This document shows, one piece after another, positions 8,586 to 16,720 of a stretch of DNA of 64,000 nucleotides. The position numbers were made by a program, and so were the translations under genes. The notes beneath the pieces are model-generated. The model searched no databases. It was not told where the DNA came from and saw only the letters and a program-made list of their open reading frames with translations. Source of the stretch: Halanaerobiales bacterium (GTDB lineage: Bacteria > Bacillota > Halanaerobiia > Halanaerobiales > Halanaerobiaceae); the NCBI GenBank assembly GCA_016278485.1, contig JADQBT010000003.1:62001-126000 (forward strand). Reading direction: 5' to 3'. Each line of letters begins with the position of its first letter. Within the stretch, counting starts at the first letter, position 1.

Positions 8586-9439
8586 TATTTATCACCCTCT
8601 CCCCATAATTCTTCAAGCAGTCTACGTGTATAGACACCGGCTATTCTTCTCCGGTATTTTTCAGTACTTCTAACATCTGTAATCGGACTAATAGATGCAT
8701 CAACTTTTTCCATAAGTTCTTCTTTTGCTGCTTTATAATCCTTCTCAGCAAAAAGATCACTTACATCTAGATAGACTGGAGTCGGAGCGACCGCACCAAA
8801 TGCAAAGCGAACAACACCTTCTTCTCTAGAAGCTAAGCCAGCAACACCCACAGCACTAAGGTCAGGACCTTTAATTCTAGCTTTTTTACTATAATTTGCT
8901 TTATAACCTTTAATAGGAGAAGCAACTTTTAAACCTCTAACAATTTCTCCTTCTTCTAATGCATTTCTCTTCACACCAGTAAAGAAATCAACCAATGGAA
9001 TTAATCTCTCTCCATTAGGACCTACAACATCTACTTCAGTACCAAGTACTAATAAAGCAGGAGCCAGGTCAGCACCAGGAGATGCACCACATATATTGCC
9101 AACAACAGTTGCCCTATTACGAATCTGATGAGAAGAATGTTTTTTACAAGCTTCTACTAAAACAGGGTATTTCTCATTTATCATCTCACTAAAAATTAAC
9201 TGATTACAAGTGACTAATCCTCCAAGATATAGTCCTTCATCCTCACTATATTCAAGTCTCTTCAACTCTTCTATACCTTTAACATCAATAACATTATCTG
9301 GATGGTAAGCATCCTTACGCATATTTACCACCAAGTCTGTACCACCAGCCAGTAAAGAAGTCTTTCCTTCACAAGAACCGAGTAATTCAATTGTTTCCTT
9401 GATAGTATCCGGCTTATGATACGCTAAATCTCTTATCAT
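8585..9439 (-). CDS. xdhB: Xanthine-dehydrogenase-family FAD-binding subunit (first copy)
   Basis: A 284-residue FAD subunit (CO-dehydrogenase medium-chain type). FAD-binding signatures are LLAGGTDLVVNMR near 27-39 and NRATVVGNICGASPGADLAP near 105-124. The frame is open 42 nt further upstream, but ATG 9439 is preferred because GGAGGTGAGAT stands directly before it. First gene of the operon; promoter at 9496-9527. Electron acceptor (NAD or ferredoxin) is not evident. Confidence 0.93.
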   Translation of the reverse strand: MIRDLAYHKPDTIKETIELLGSCEGKTSLLAGGTDLVVNMRKDAYHPDNVIDVKGIEELKRLEYSEDEGLYLGGLVTCNQLIFSEMINEKYPVLVEACKKHSSHQIRNRATVVGNICGASPGADLAPALLVLGTEVDVVGPNGERLIPLVDFFTGVKRNALEEGEIVRGLKVASPIKGYKANYSKKARIKGPDLSAVGVAGLASREEGVVRFAFGAVAPTPVYLDVSDLFAEKDYKAAKEELMEKVDASISPITDVRSTEKYRRRIAGVYTRRLLEELWGEGDK

Positions 9440-9495
9440 TAATATCTCACCTCCGAAAGTCAAACCTACAAAAATCGACAAATGACGACAATAGT

Positions 9496-9527
9496 ATTAT
9501 ATCTGATAACTTGTTCTAAAACAAGTT
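9496..9527 (-). promoter_or_regulatory. Promoter of the first xdh operon with overlapping palindromic operator
   Basis: On the minus strand TTGTTT (9519-9524) and TATAAT (9496-9501) are 17 nt apart, with a predicted start near 9489. A perfect inverted repeat, AACTTGTT-N4-AACAAGTT (9508-9527), covers the -35 box, placing a likely regulator site over it. PucR or another local regulator is a candidate; the binding protein is unknown. Confidence 0.72.
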
Positions 9528-9559
9528 TATATTTCACATTTTTGTATATAATTTGCAAA

Positions 9560-9637
9560 CACATCTTACATGTAACTACTTTCCTCCAACCGTGTTTACT
9601 CTAGCGCGGGCGCAGGATAGCATTACTAACTGCTATC
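9560..9637 (-). other. GC-rich, hairpin-bearing segment upstream of the xdh promoter
   Basis: Within the 319-nt gap between the xdh operon and the cyclase gene, 9601-9616 is strikingly GC-rich for this genome (contains GCGCGGGCGC), next to a perfect 7-bp stem 9616-9622/9631-9637. A further AAACAC...GTGTTT pairing is possible around 9555-9600. It precedes the recognised xdh promoter and follows the cyclase terminator. I cannot assign it to a known RNA family. Confidence 0.35.
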
Positions 9638-9704
9638 TTTTCACTTTCAATCTATTATTATTATGGTAATCCAAATATTATTTATTTTATCAAATTTTAA
9701 CATA

Positions 9705-9744
9705 ATTAAGGGAACTCTGTATGTAAAATACACACAGAATTCCC
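9705..9744 (-). terminator. Probable terminator after the cyclase gene
   Basis: Inverted repeat 9710-9724 with 9730-9744 (outer GGGAA/TTCCC, inner CTGT/ACAG, a few mismatches) lies 15 nt after the cyclase stop on the minus strand. The following sequence is only moderately U-rich, so termination may be leaky and allow read-through toward the xdh genes. Confidence 0.6.
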
Positions 9745-9758
9745 AATTTATTTATTAA

Positions 9759-10517
9759 TTAATCTTCATCAACAAAGGCTACACAACGGCCGATACTTGA
9801 CTCAAGATCGACACCTTTCCATGGGAAGAAACCAACTTTACAACGTTTGTTGAGAAGTTTATCAATCTCTCCACCAAGGTTTTCAGCGTGAATAATGCCT
9901 TCTGGGAATAACTTTGTATGCATAAATTGTCTACTCTCTGGATGAGAGAAAACTTCTTCTAATGAAGCACCAAGATGTTCTTCACATTCTGCTGCTAAAT
10001 CAGGACGTAATTTTTTACATACTGTATTCATTGGGTGATCTGCAGAACCACAATCAACACCAATCCACTTAATTTTCTTTTTCTTTGCCCATTCGCTAAA
10101 TTCATAATTAGGACCAGGATGCTTCATGAAATATCTTTCTTCATCAGCTTCTGGCTGATCCCAAGCATATTTGTGGTAACCAGTATTAATAATTAGGATA
10201 TCGCCTTCTTTAACATCTACCCTTTCTTCTACCATTTCAGAAGTATAAATATCGTAATCTCCTACTGCATCACTTAAATCAACGATTACAGCATCACCAT
10301 AAAGATCTTCTAACGGAATACTAGCCATATCGCGACCGGCAGTCCAGAAGTGTCTTTCACCATCAAGATGAGTACCAATATGGTTACTAGTTTTGATAAT
10401 TTGACCATTAACTCTTTCAGTTGAAAGACGCTTGAAATATTTCAGTTCAAGTGGCTCATAAGTTGGCCAAGGTGGAGTTGAAACACCAATAGGTTGTGTT
10501 AAATCATAAAGTTTCAT
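9759..10517 (-). CDS. Cyclase-family metal-dependent hydrolase (KynB-like fold)
   Basis: A 252-residue member of the cyclase/arylformamidase family, metal-dependent amidohydrolases acting on formyl-amide or cyclic amide bonds. The metal motif HxGTHxDxxxH is present as His46, His50, Asp52 and His56. A tryptophan-degradation role is unlikely because no such genes are near. It is the last gene after fdrA/allF and the DUF1116 gene, 17 nt downstream of the latter, and just before the xdh operon. This position suggests ring opening or hydrolysis of a ureido or amide intermediate in nucleobase breakdown. The exact reaction is inference. Confidence 0.85.
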   Translation of the reverse strand: MKLYDLTQPIGVSTPPWPTYEPLELKYFKRLSTERVNGQIIKTSNHIGTHLDGERHFWTAGRDMASIPLEDLYGDAVIVDLSDAVGDYDIYTSEMVEERVDVKEGDILIINTGYHKYAWDQPEADEERYFMKHPGPNYEFSEWAKKKKIKWIGVDCGSADHPMNTVCKKLRPDLAAECEEHLGASLEEVFSHPESRQFMHTKLFPEGIIHAENLGGEIDKLLNKRCKVGFFPWKGVDLESSIGRCVAFVDED

Positions 10518-10534
10518 TAACTAATCACTCCTCT

Positions 10535-11959
10535 TTAAATTTTATCATTATATTTTTGAGCAAATGCCCTTAAGGCCTTTTTAAAACATGCAACTGGTGG
10601 ATCTACCAGACCAGCACCGATCTGACCAATGCCTGGCTCTTTATGTGCTATACCCGTGTTAATTGTTGGTAAAATACCAGTTTCGATAATTTTTCTTAAA
10701 TCGATACCTGTTGGAGTACCGCGGAAACTAAGTGTAGGAATTGTGAAATTCTGATTCTCATCTAAGGTAATTTCATACATATCTTTGGTAAATTTAATAG
10801 AATCATCAACTGTACCTCCAACAAATCCAACGATAGCTGGAGCAGCAGCCATGGCAAATCCACCAACTGCCGCAGTCTCAGAAATAGTACTATCTCCAAG
10901 ATCTCGACAGGCATCTTCTTCACTATAACCTGGGAAGTAGAGACCGTCAACTTTCTCTGCTGGAGCAGTAAACCATTCTCCTTCAAGTCCACTAATTCTA
11001 ATCCCAAAATCTACACCATTTCTAGCCATTGCTGTAATAACCGTACTATATTCAATCCCATCAGCAGCATCCATAGTTGCTTTAGAAGCAGGCATGGATA
11101 AGTTAAGATAGAAATGTTCATTACCACCCATGAACTCAATTATTTCTTTTAAATCTTCATTTGAGTAATCAGTTTGTAGTAAGTAAGGAATAATCTCTCT
11201 CATAAATAATGAGGTAGCAGCCTTATTACGATTATGAACTTCATCACCCATATGCAGAGCTTGAGCAGTTATGTTTTTTAAATTAATACCATCAGATTTA
11301 GCGAGAGCATCTCCAAGTGCTGGACCAAGAATTTTTTCCATCCACTTTAATTTTTCAATTACATCTGATCCATTTGCACCAAAACGGAGTACTTTTCCTA
11401 AACCTTCATTCAAAGTACAATATGCTTTATTTCCATATGTTTTATTTTCAACAATCCAGACTGGCATTGATGGAGATACAATACCCGTCATTGGACCAAC
11501 AGCATTGTGATGGTGAGCAGCATCAAATGTTACTTCACCTGATTCAATTAATTTTACAGCTTCTTCTTCATCTGCAGCCCAGCCTTCATAAATACATGCT
11601 CCAATAGCAGCACCTTGCATAGGACCAGACATGTTATCCCAAGTATTTGGAGGTGAAGCATGAAGAATCATTTTACCTTCCATACCTGGCAAATCTTTAC
11701 CCGCAACACCTACTCCAATTAATACTGGATCACTTTTTTGTATTTTTTCTACAGCTTTTTTATTTGCATCATCAATTTTTTCAGATTCTACCTCATCAAG
11801 TAATTTGGCCATTTTTTCATCGCCACCAGCAGGTGGACGCCAATCTACCTGAACTGCATCAAAACCTTCACCTTTCAAGTTTTCTGCAAATGATTCAAGA
11901 CCAATATTAATAACCTTCAGTTCTTCTTTAAATAGTTCATGTAGTTTTTTATCTGTCAT
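10535..11959 (-). CDS. allG: DUF1116 protein, AllG (YlbE)-like carbamoyltransferase subunit
   Basis: A 474-residue DUF1116-family protein, the usual size for E. coli YlbE. The motif-rich segments MSGPMQGAAIGA (about 130-141), DAAHHHNAVGPMTGIVS (about 170-186) and NTGIAHKEPGIGQIGAG near the C terminus are typical. In E. coli, FdrA, YlbE and YlbF have been described as the oxamate carbamoyltransferase complex AllFGH, which splits oxalurate to oxamate and carbamoyl phosphate. Here the AllF homologue lies directly upstream (15-nt gap) and an AllH homologue is in the same gene run. No other allantoin-pathway enzyme is visible, so the substrate may be another N-acyl urea. Confidence 0.85.
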   Translation of the reverse strand: MTDKKLHELFKEELKVINIGLESFAENLKGEGFDAVQVDWRPPAGGDEKMAKLLDEVESEKIDDANKKAVEKIQKSDPVLIGVGVAGKDLPGMEGKMILHASPPNTWDNMSGPMQGAAIGACIYEGWAADEEEAVKLIESGEVTFDAAHHHNAVGPMTGIVSPSMPVWIVENKTYGNKAYCTLNEGLGKVLRFGANGSDVIEKLKWMEKILGPALGDALAKSDGINLKNITAQALHMGDEVHNRNKAATSLFMREIIPYLLQTDYSNEDLKEIIEFMGGNEHFYLNLSMPASKATMDAADGIEYSTVITAMARNGVDFGIRISGLEGEWFTAPAEKVDGLYFPGYSEEDACRDLGDSTISETAAVGGFAMAAAPAIVGFVGGTVDDSIKFTKDMYEITLDENQNFTIPTLSFRGTPTGIDLRKIIETGILPTINTGIAHKEPGIGQIGAGLVDPPVACFKKALRAFAQKYNDKI

Positions 11960-11974
11960 ATATATCTCTCCCCC

Positions 11975-13525
11975 CTAATTAATTCCAGAAAGAATTTGAC
12001 TAGCTACACGAACAGCCTGCACGTTTGTGGGGAGAACTTTAGCCCCAGCTTTTCGGAGCTTTTCTTCCTGCATATCTAAATTCTGTGGATCTTTATCAGT
12101 ACCACAAACAGAAGCTATTACAGAAAGGTAGCCACCACGATCAGCAACTGTAGCTTTTGCTTCTTTGATAGCTTCAGCAACTTCGCCAGCAGGGTCCATA
12201 TGCGAACCATAGCCAATTACCACATCTATTAAGATGACACCAACCTCTTCATCTTTTGCTTCTTCTAATAATCTTTCAGATCTCATATAAGGTTCAATCA
12301 TTGGATGTGGCTTTCCTTGAGTAAAATCGTCTTCGCCAAGATCAATTACTGTGTTTTCTATACTTTTTAAATCTTCTTTTAATCCATAACCCTCAGAAAT
12401 AGGGATATTAGAATACATATCACCATATTCATTGGTTAGCTGAATTAAAGCTTCACTACAGAGTGTCCCACCTGTATAAAGTCCGCGTAGATATTTTTGC
12501 TTAGAATTCATATTACTTGTTTCTTCTTTCACAATCTCTTCAATCTCTGATTGACTCATACCACCAGCAGCAACATCTTCACCTTTAATAATTCCTACAG
12601 CTTTAAATGCACCATCTTCTAAAGTATTAGCCCAGATAGCATCTGTACCTTCTACTACAGATGGATCTCCTCCAAGGAAATTAACTACTATTGGTTTTTT
12701 TATCTTTTTAACTTCTTCCATGATTTTCTCAGCAGCCTCTTTAGCCGGTGGCTTAGAAACCAAGACAATTACTTCAGTATCATCATCTTGAGCAAGTGCC
12801 TTTAAATCTTTAATCATCTCAATACCTTTTACTTTAGACTTTAAATCACGACCACCAGTACCAATTACCTGTGATAAGCCAACACCCTGGCGATCTACCA
12901 GACTGGATACTGCTTGAGCACCTGTTCCGGAAGCAGCTACAATACCAACTGGACCTTTGCTTACTACATTAGCGAAGGCAAGTGGAGCTTGATTTACAAT
13001 TGCTGTACCACAATCTGGTCCCATCAATAATAAATCTTTTTCTACTGCAAGTTCTTTAAGTGCAATTTCATCTTCTACAGGAACATTATCACTGAAAAGC
13101 ATAACATGTAAACCATTATTTAGAGCTTTACGTGCTTCACGTGCAGCAAACTGACCTGGAACTGAAATAATTACCAGGTTTGAGTCTGGCTGTGCTTCAA
13201 TAGCTCCTCTTAATGTGGAAGGTTTTTCTTCCGCTTTTCCCCCTCCAGCATTTTTCTTTTCTGCCATCAAGGTTTTGGTAGTTTCAATTGCTTCATCTAA
13301 TACATCTTCTTCACCATCTACTACAATAACTAAATCATTAGCATTGGCAGCTTCGGCTTCTGGTAAAAGCAAATTAGCTTCTTTTAAGATACCTTTATTG
13401 GCATCTGTACCCATAACTACTACAGCTTCTGTTATACCATCTAAACTTTTAACGTCTTTAGCCACAGACATTAAAGTTACAGAATCATAGTATGTTCCCT
13501 CTTTTACAAATACTTTTTTAGCCAT
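11975..13525 (-). CDS. allF: FdrA/AllF family protein, succinyl-CoA-synthetase-like
   Basis: A 516-residue protein of the FdrA family, whose fold resembles succinyl-CoA synthetase alpha and beta parts. Visible features are the Rossmann-like N-terminal region, the phosphate-type loop GPDCGTAI (about 170-177), VAASGTGAQAVSSLVDRQG (about 196-214) and GTGGRDLKSKVKG. Start ATG 13525 has a good AAGGAG site. In E. coli this is the AllF subunit of oxamate carbamoyltransferase; here it is followed by AllG and cyclase genes. It is separated from the upstream gene by a 150-nt gap containing a hairpin. Confidence 0.87.
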   Translation of the reverse strand: MAKKVFVKEGTYYDSVTLMSVAKDVKSLDGITEAVVVMGTDANKGILKEANLLLPEAEAANANDLVIVVDGEEDVLDEAIETTKTLMAEKKNAGGGKAEEKPSTLRGAIEAQPDSNLVIISVPGQFAAREARKALNNGLHVMLFSDNVPVEDEIALKELAVEKDLLLMGPDCGTAIVNQAPLAFANVVSKGPVGIVAASGTGAQAVSSLVDRQGVGLSQVIGTGGRDLKSKVKGIEMIKDLKALAQDDDTEVIVLVSKPPAKEAAEKIMEEVKKIKKPIVVNFLGGDPSVVEGTDAIWANTLEDGAFKAVGIIKGEDVAAGGMSQSEIEEIVKEETSNMNSKQKYLRGLYTGGTLCSEALIQLTNEYGDMYSNIPISEGYGLKEDLKSIENTVIDLGEDDFTQGKPHPMIEPYMRSERLLEEAKDEEVGVILIDVVIGYGSHMDPAGEVAEAIKEAKATVADRGGYLSVIASVCGTDKDPQNLDMQEEKLRKAGAKVLPTNVQAVRVASQILSGIN

Positions 13526-13548
13526 ATTAACAACTCCTTTTTGAAGAA

Positions 13549-13592
13549 GATCCCCATCCTCAAATCACATATGCAATAATCAGATGGGGATT
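13549..13592 (-). other. Intercistronic hairpin before allF
   Basis: A 10-bp stem (13549-13558 with 13583-13592, ATCCCCATC/GATGGGGAT core) stands between the acetyltransferase-like gene and allF. On the minus strand no U-run follows, so it may be a processing or stabilising hairpin; on the plus strand it has a U-run and would act as a terminator against antisense transcription. Confidence 0.55.
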
Positions 13593-13677
13593 TTTCTTAG
13601 CTTAATGAGGACTATACTATCGTTATCTATGTCTTCATCTATATAACTATATTTTAATTTAAAGTAGAAACAATTAC

Positions 13678-14406
13678 TTAGATATTAACGCCATCTGGTA
13701 AACGTAGCTTTTCGTTTTTAGCAAGTAGCTCATCAGAAACATCATAGCTAATTTCATTTCCTACCATTTGACCTACATAATCTTTAACAGCGGCATTCCA
13801 GTACTGCTGATCAACATAAAAGACACGTGCTCCGCCTAATTCATGCTGATATTCTGGGTAAGGATAAGATGGCTGAGCCATTCCTAGACCCCAACGCTTC
13901 CAACCATTATAACTTTCAAATGTAGACCATACTTCTTCATTACCTTGTTCTTCAAAAGCATATACAAGTTTACGGTAATAAAGAGTAGCTCCTACTCTTA
14001 AACCACGTTTGAAAGCCATTGTATGCAAACTAATGTTAATATCTTTATCTCTAACACGACCATTAGCAAAACCAACACATTCTCCGTCAATAGCACCTAC
14101 GAAGAGATATGGGTCTTTCAGACGCTTACGATAATAACCTAAGAGCTCAGCATAAACACGAGCACCAACGATATCATAAAAGTCTTTAGAACCTTTTTCC
14201 ATAAACTTTTTAACATAATCTAAAAGCATAGGAAGTTCTTCATCTTTTACTTCTCTAATCAGCATAGTAGAACCGTCTTTCAATTCAATTTTACAAGGTT
14301 TAGGTTCAGCCATATCAAGTGCAGGTGCACTCAAAAATGGTTCGATTTCCTCTACTTTTATTGTGATTTCCTCTTGAGATACTTCAACTGGTCTTTCTTT
14401 AAACAT
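13678..14406 (-). CDS. GNAT-like acetyltransferase-fold protein of unknown function
   Basis: A 242-residue protein. Residues 50-200 look like a GNAT domain: a beta-strand with DYVKKFMEKG before it, YLFVGAIDGECVGFANGRVRDKDINIS as the central strands, and FKRGLRVGATLYYRKLVYAFEEQG at the position of the CoA-binding loop and helix, though the usual Q/RxxGxG/A loop is altered. Start ATG 14406 has an AGGAGG site. It is the first gene behind its own promoter and a structured leader, and precedes allF-allG-cyclase, suggesting a specific role in that pathway. I do not recognise a named family. Confidence 0.55.
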   Translation of the reverse strand: MFKERPVEVSQEEITIKVEEIEPFLSAPALDMAEPKPCKIELKDGSTMLIREVKDEELPMLLDYVKKFMEKGSKDFYDIVGARVYAELLGYYRKRLKDPYLFVGAIDGECVGFANGRVRDKDINISLHTMAFKRGLRVGATLYYRKLVYAFEEQGNEEVWSTFESYNGWKRWGLGMAQPSYPYPEYQHELGGARVFYVDQQYWNAAVKDYVGQMVGNEISYDVSDELLAKNEKLRLPDGVNI

Positions 14407-14563
14407 TATTAATTCCTCCTAGATTTTATTTGAATTTTTCTTATAAAGTTGACTTGACTACCAAAAACTAAATTACCACTTCAGCTTGGGCAGCACCCCC
14501 TTTAAAAGATACTCCAATTGATTAGGTCCAGGTAAAAAATATCTATGTATTAGCTTTACCTTT
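14407..14563 (-). promoter_or_regulatory. Candidate structured leader RNA (riboswitch-like)
   Basis: The 157-nt leader begins (predicted +1 about 14563) with a stem whose arms are 14555-14560 and 14531-14536 (GGTAAA/TTTACC). The second arm can instead pair with 14473-14477, enclosing a 53-nt G/C-richer core (14478-14530) that contains GGGGGTGCTGCCC and AGCTGAAG. Mutually exclusive pairing around a conserved-looking core is what a ligand-responsive leader shows. It does not fit purine, B12, full TPP or other classes I know. No terminator follows, so control would be at translation or by another route. Confidence 0.4.
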
Positions 14564-14569
14564 TTTTAG

Positions 14570-14598
14570 TTTATATTTTATCAACTCTGTTTATACAA
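14570..14598 (-). promoter_or_regulatory. Promoter for the acetyltransferase-allF-allG-cyclase unit
   Basis: Minus-strand TTGTAT (14593-14598) and TATAAA (14570-14575) with 17-nt spacing; predicted start near 14563, exactly at the first stem of the structured leader. Confidence 0.65.
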
Positions 14599-14673
14599 TT
14601 CTATTTATTGTCGTTATTTACCTTTGTAAAAGTTAACTAAATATCTTGCTTTCTTTTTGTAACAATACTACAA

Positions 14674-15804
14674 TTAAGCGAAAATGGACATCATAACACC
14701 TGCAGCAACCGCTGAACCAATTACCCCTGCTACATTTGGTCCCATGGCATGCATTAATAAAAAGTTAGACGGATCTGCTTTTTGACCCTCTTTTTGTACA
14801 ACTCTAGCTGCCATCGGTACAGCCGAAACACCAGCTGCTCCAATAAGCGGGTTAATTTTACCACCAGATAATCTGTGCATTAATTTACCAAGTAACAACC
14901 CAGCAGCAGTACCAATTGCAAAAGCAATCACACCTAAGAACATGATTTGCAAAGTTTTTACCTGTAAAAATTTATCTGCTGATGCACTAGCACCGACAGA
15001 AATTCCCAGAAAAATAGTAACAATGTTAATAAGAGCATTTTGGGCTGTTTCACTCAAACGGTCTACAACACCAGATTCTTTAAAAAGATTACCCAACATC
15101 AACATCCCAATTAATGGTGCAGCCGGTGGTAGAATTAAAACCACAATTACCGTTACAATAATTGGAAAAAGAACTTTTTCTTTTTTAGAAACCGGTCTAA
15201 GTTGTTCCATTCTAACCTGACGTTCTTCTTCTGTAGTCAACCATTTCATTATTGGAGGTTGAATAACCGGAACAAGTGCCATATAGGAATAGGCAGCTAC
15301 TGCAATTGCACCCAAATACTCAGGTGCCAATTGTGAGGCAAGATAAATTGCTGTTGGTCCATCTGCCCCACCAATTATTCCAATCGGGGCAGCTTGATAC
15401 CCGGCAAAACCAAGTAATATTGCTCCAATAAAAGTAATAAATATACCAAACTGAGCAGCAGCTCCTAAGAGTAAACTTTTGGGATTAGCAATTAATGGTC
15501 CAAAATCTGTCATTGAACCAATCCCAAGAAAAATTATCGGCGGAAAGATACCAAGTTCATCTCCAAAATAAAAATATCTTAATAGACCTGCAGGTTGACC
15601 ATTAGCGGCATGTGCCATTAAGCCTGTCAAAGGAAGATTTACAAGCATCATTCCAAAAGCAATCGGTACTAACAGCAAAGGTTCATATTTCTTCACAATA
15701 CCCAGATAGAGTAGAATAAAGGAAATTAAAAGCATCACTATGTGACCCCATTGTAATGCTGCAATACCTGTTTCATTAAGGAAATCTATAAATACGTTTA
15801 ACAA
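14674..15804 (-). CDS. mmdB: Na+-pumping decarboxylase beta subunit (OadB/MmdB/GcdB family)
   Basis: A 376-residue integral membrane protein with about nine to eleven helices, the Na+-translocating subunit of biotin-dependent decarboxylases. It releases CO2 from carboxybiotin and moves Na+ outward. Diagnostic segments are [19 protein letters not shown] (around 113-131), the [16 protein letters not shown] loop containing the functional Asp (around 143-158), and [19 protein letters not shown] near 325-343. TTG start at 15804 with AAGGAGGT eight nt before. Follows mmdA-oadG-biotin-carrier genes in one run, so the four subunits make a complete pump. Confidence 0.93.
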   Translation of the reverse strand: MLNVFIDFLNETGIAALQWGHIVMLLISFILLYLGIVKKYEPLLLVPIAFGMMLVNLPLTGLMAHAANGQPAGLLRYFYFGDELGIFPPIIFLGIGSMTDFGPLIANPKSLLLGAAAQFGIFITFIGAILLGFAGYQAAPIGIIGGADGPTAIYLASQLAPEYLGAIAVAAYSYMALVPVIQPPIMKWLTTEEERQVRMEQLRPVSKKEKVLFPIIVTVIVVLILPPAAPLIGMLMLGNLFKESGVVDRLSETAQNALINIVTIFLGISVGASASADKFLQVKTLQIMFLGVIAFAIGTAAGLLLGKLMHRLSGGKINPLIGAAGVSAVPMAARVVQKEGQKADPSNFLLMHAMGPNVAGVIGSAVAAGVMMSIFA

Positions 15805-15827
15805 GTTACTGGACCTCCTTCAAAATC

Positions 15828-16244
15828 CTATTCTATTTCGATTAATACCGATCCTGAATCCACTTTATCGTTTGCACTAACATTTACGCTAGCAACTGTT
15901 CCATCGCCTGGAGCATAAATTTCATTTTCCATTTTCATAGCTTCCAGAACTAATAACAAATCACCTGAAGATACACTGTCACCTTCAGCAACTTTAACTT
16001 CTAATATCGTACCTGACATCGGTGCTGTAATACTTCCCGCACCAGATACAGCTGGTTGTTGTCTTTGTTTTTTAACAGGCCTTTTTTTAGGCGTTGGTCT
16101 TGGAGCAGGTTTAGAAGTTGGATTACTCTTTTCAACTACTGGTTCAGAATTAGTTGCTGAACTTGAAGTAGTTCCTCCACCTATTTCTTCCACTTCTACT
16201 TCATATTCATTTCCATTAACTACTACACGATATACTTTATTCAT
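15828..16244 (-). CDS. mmdC: Biotin carboxyl carrier subunit of the Na+-pumping decarboxylase
   Basis: A 138-residue protein: short N-terminal part (1-20), flexible Ser/Thr/Pro/Ala/Lys-rich linker (about 24-68), and a C-terminal biotinyl domain (about 70-138). The biotin-accepting lysine is Lys104 in the EAMKMENE motif. It carries CO2 from the carboxyltransferase subunit to the membrane subunit. Its start overlaps the end of the gamma subunit gene by 8 nt. Biotin demand here fits the BioY gene at 29914-30420. Confidence 0.95.
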   Translation of the reverse strand: MNKVYRVVVNGNEYEVEVEEIGGGTTSSSATNSEPVVEKSNPTSKPAPRPTPKKRPVKKQRQQPAVSGAGSITAPMSGTILEVKVAEGDSVSSGDLLLVLEAMKMENEIYAPGDGTVASVNVSANDKVDSGSVLIEIE

Positions 16245-16677
16245 GATCTACCTCCTTAAAAACTTTCACTAGATTATTGTTATTAATTCCACCACGGGCC
16301 ATTTTACCCCAGATTGGCACATTATCGCCACCAGTCCGTTTAATACTTCTTATTTTATAGCCACCAGAACTCTGATCAATATGATGTCTTAATGCAGCCA
16401 TAATTGAGGCCACAATCTCTTCCTCATACTCATCAACCGAGTCAGTAGTTGCCATTTTAGATTTATTAATTTTTGTAATTGAATGAGCTTCTTCCTTCAC
16501 TTCAAACTCTTCATAAAGAAACTTCTTCATCATTTTTAAAACAAACATCAACAGGATTAATATGAAGAATACAATTCCCATACCCAGCACAGCGACCTGT
16601 GAGCCAGCTATTAATTTCTGACCAACAGTCATGCTTTGACTTAAAGCTGGATCCTGCAATAATTCTAATGCTGTCAT
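16237..16677 (-). CDS. mmdD: Decarboxylase gamma/delta membrane subunit (OadG family)
   Basis: A 146-residue small subunit with one membrane helix (about 30-52, [20 protein letters not shown]) and a long cytoplasmic tail ending near [21 protein letters not shown]. OadG-type subunits assemble the soluble carboxyltransferase and membrane beta subunit of oxaloacetate and methylmalonyl-CoA decarboxylases. It lies between mmdA (43-nt gap) and the biotin carrier gene (8-nt overlap). Confidence 0.87.
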   Translation of the reverse strand: MTALELLQDPALSQSMTVGQKLIAGSQVAVLGMGIVFFILILLMFVLKMMKKFLYEEFEVKEEAHSITKINKSKMATTDSVDEYEEEIVASIMAALRHHIDQSSGGYKIRSIKRTGGDNVPIWGKMARGGINNNNLVKVFKEVDHE

Positions 16678-16720
16678 CGTTTGCAGACCTCCTTGCTTAT
16701 TATGTTAATATCTGACATTT

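Noticed and set aside
9560-9660. Molybdenum-cofactor riboswitch upstream of xdh
   Set aside because: The segment is structured and well placed, but I could not match the Moco-motif consensus; it also lies upstream of a convincing promoter. Kept only as an unexplained element.
9759-10517. Kynurenine formamidase (kynB) in tryptophan degradation
   Set aside because: Family match only; no kynureninase or other tryptophan genes are nearby and the operon is nucleobase-related.
14478-14530. Possible TPP riboswitch (GGGGGTGC...GCTGA on the minus strand)
   Set aside because: Only the first conserved block resembles the TPP aptamer. The second block (CTGATnTGG...ACC.GCGTAGGGA) is absent downstream, so a TPP assignment is not supported.
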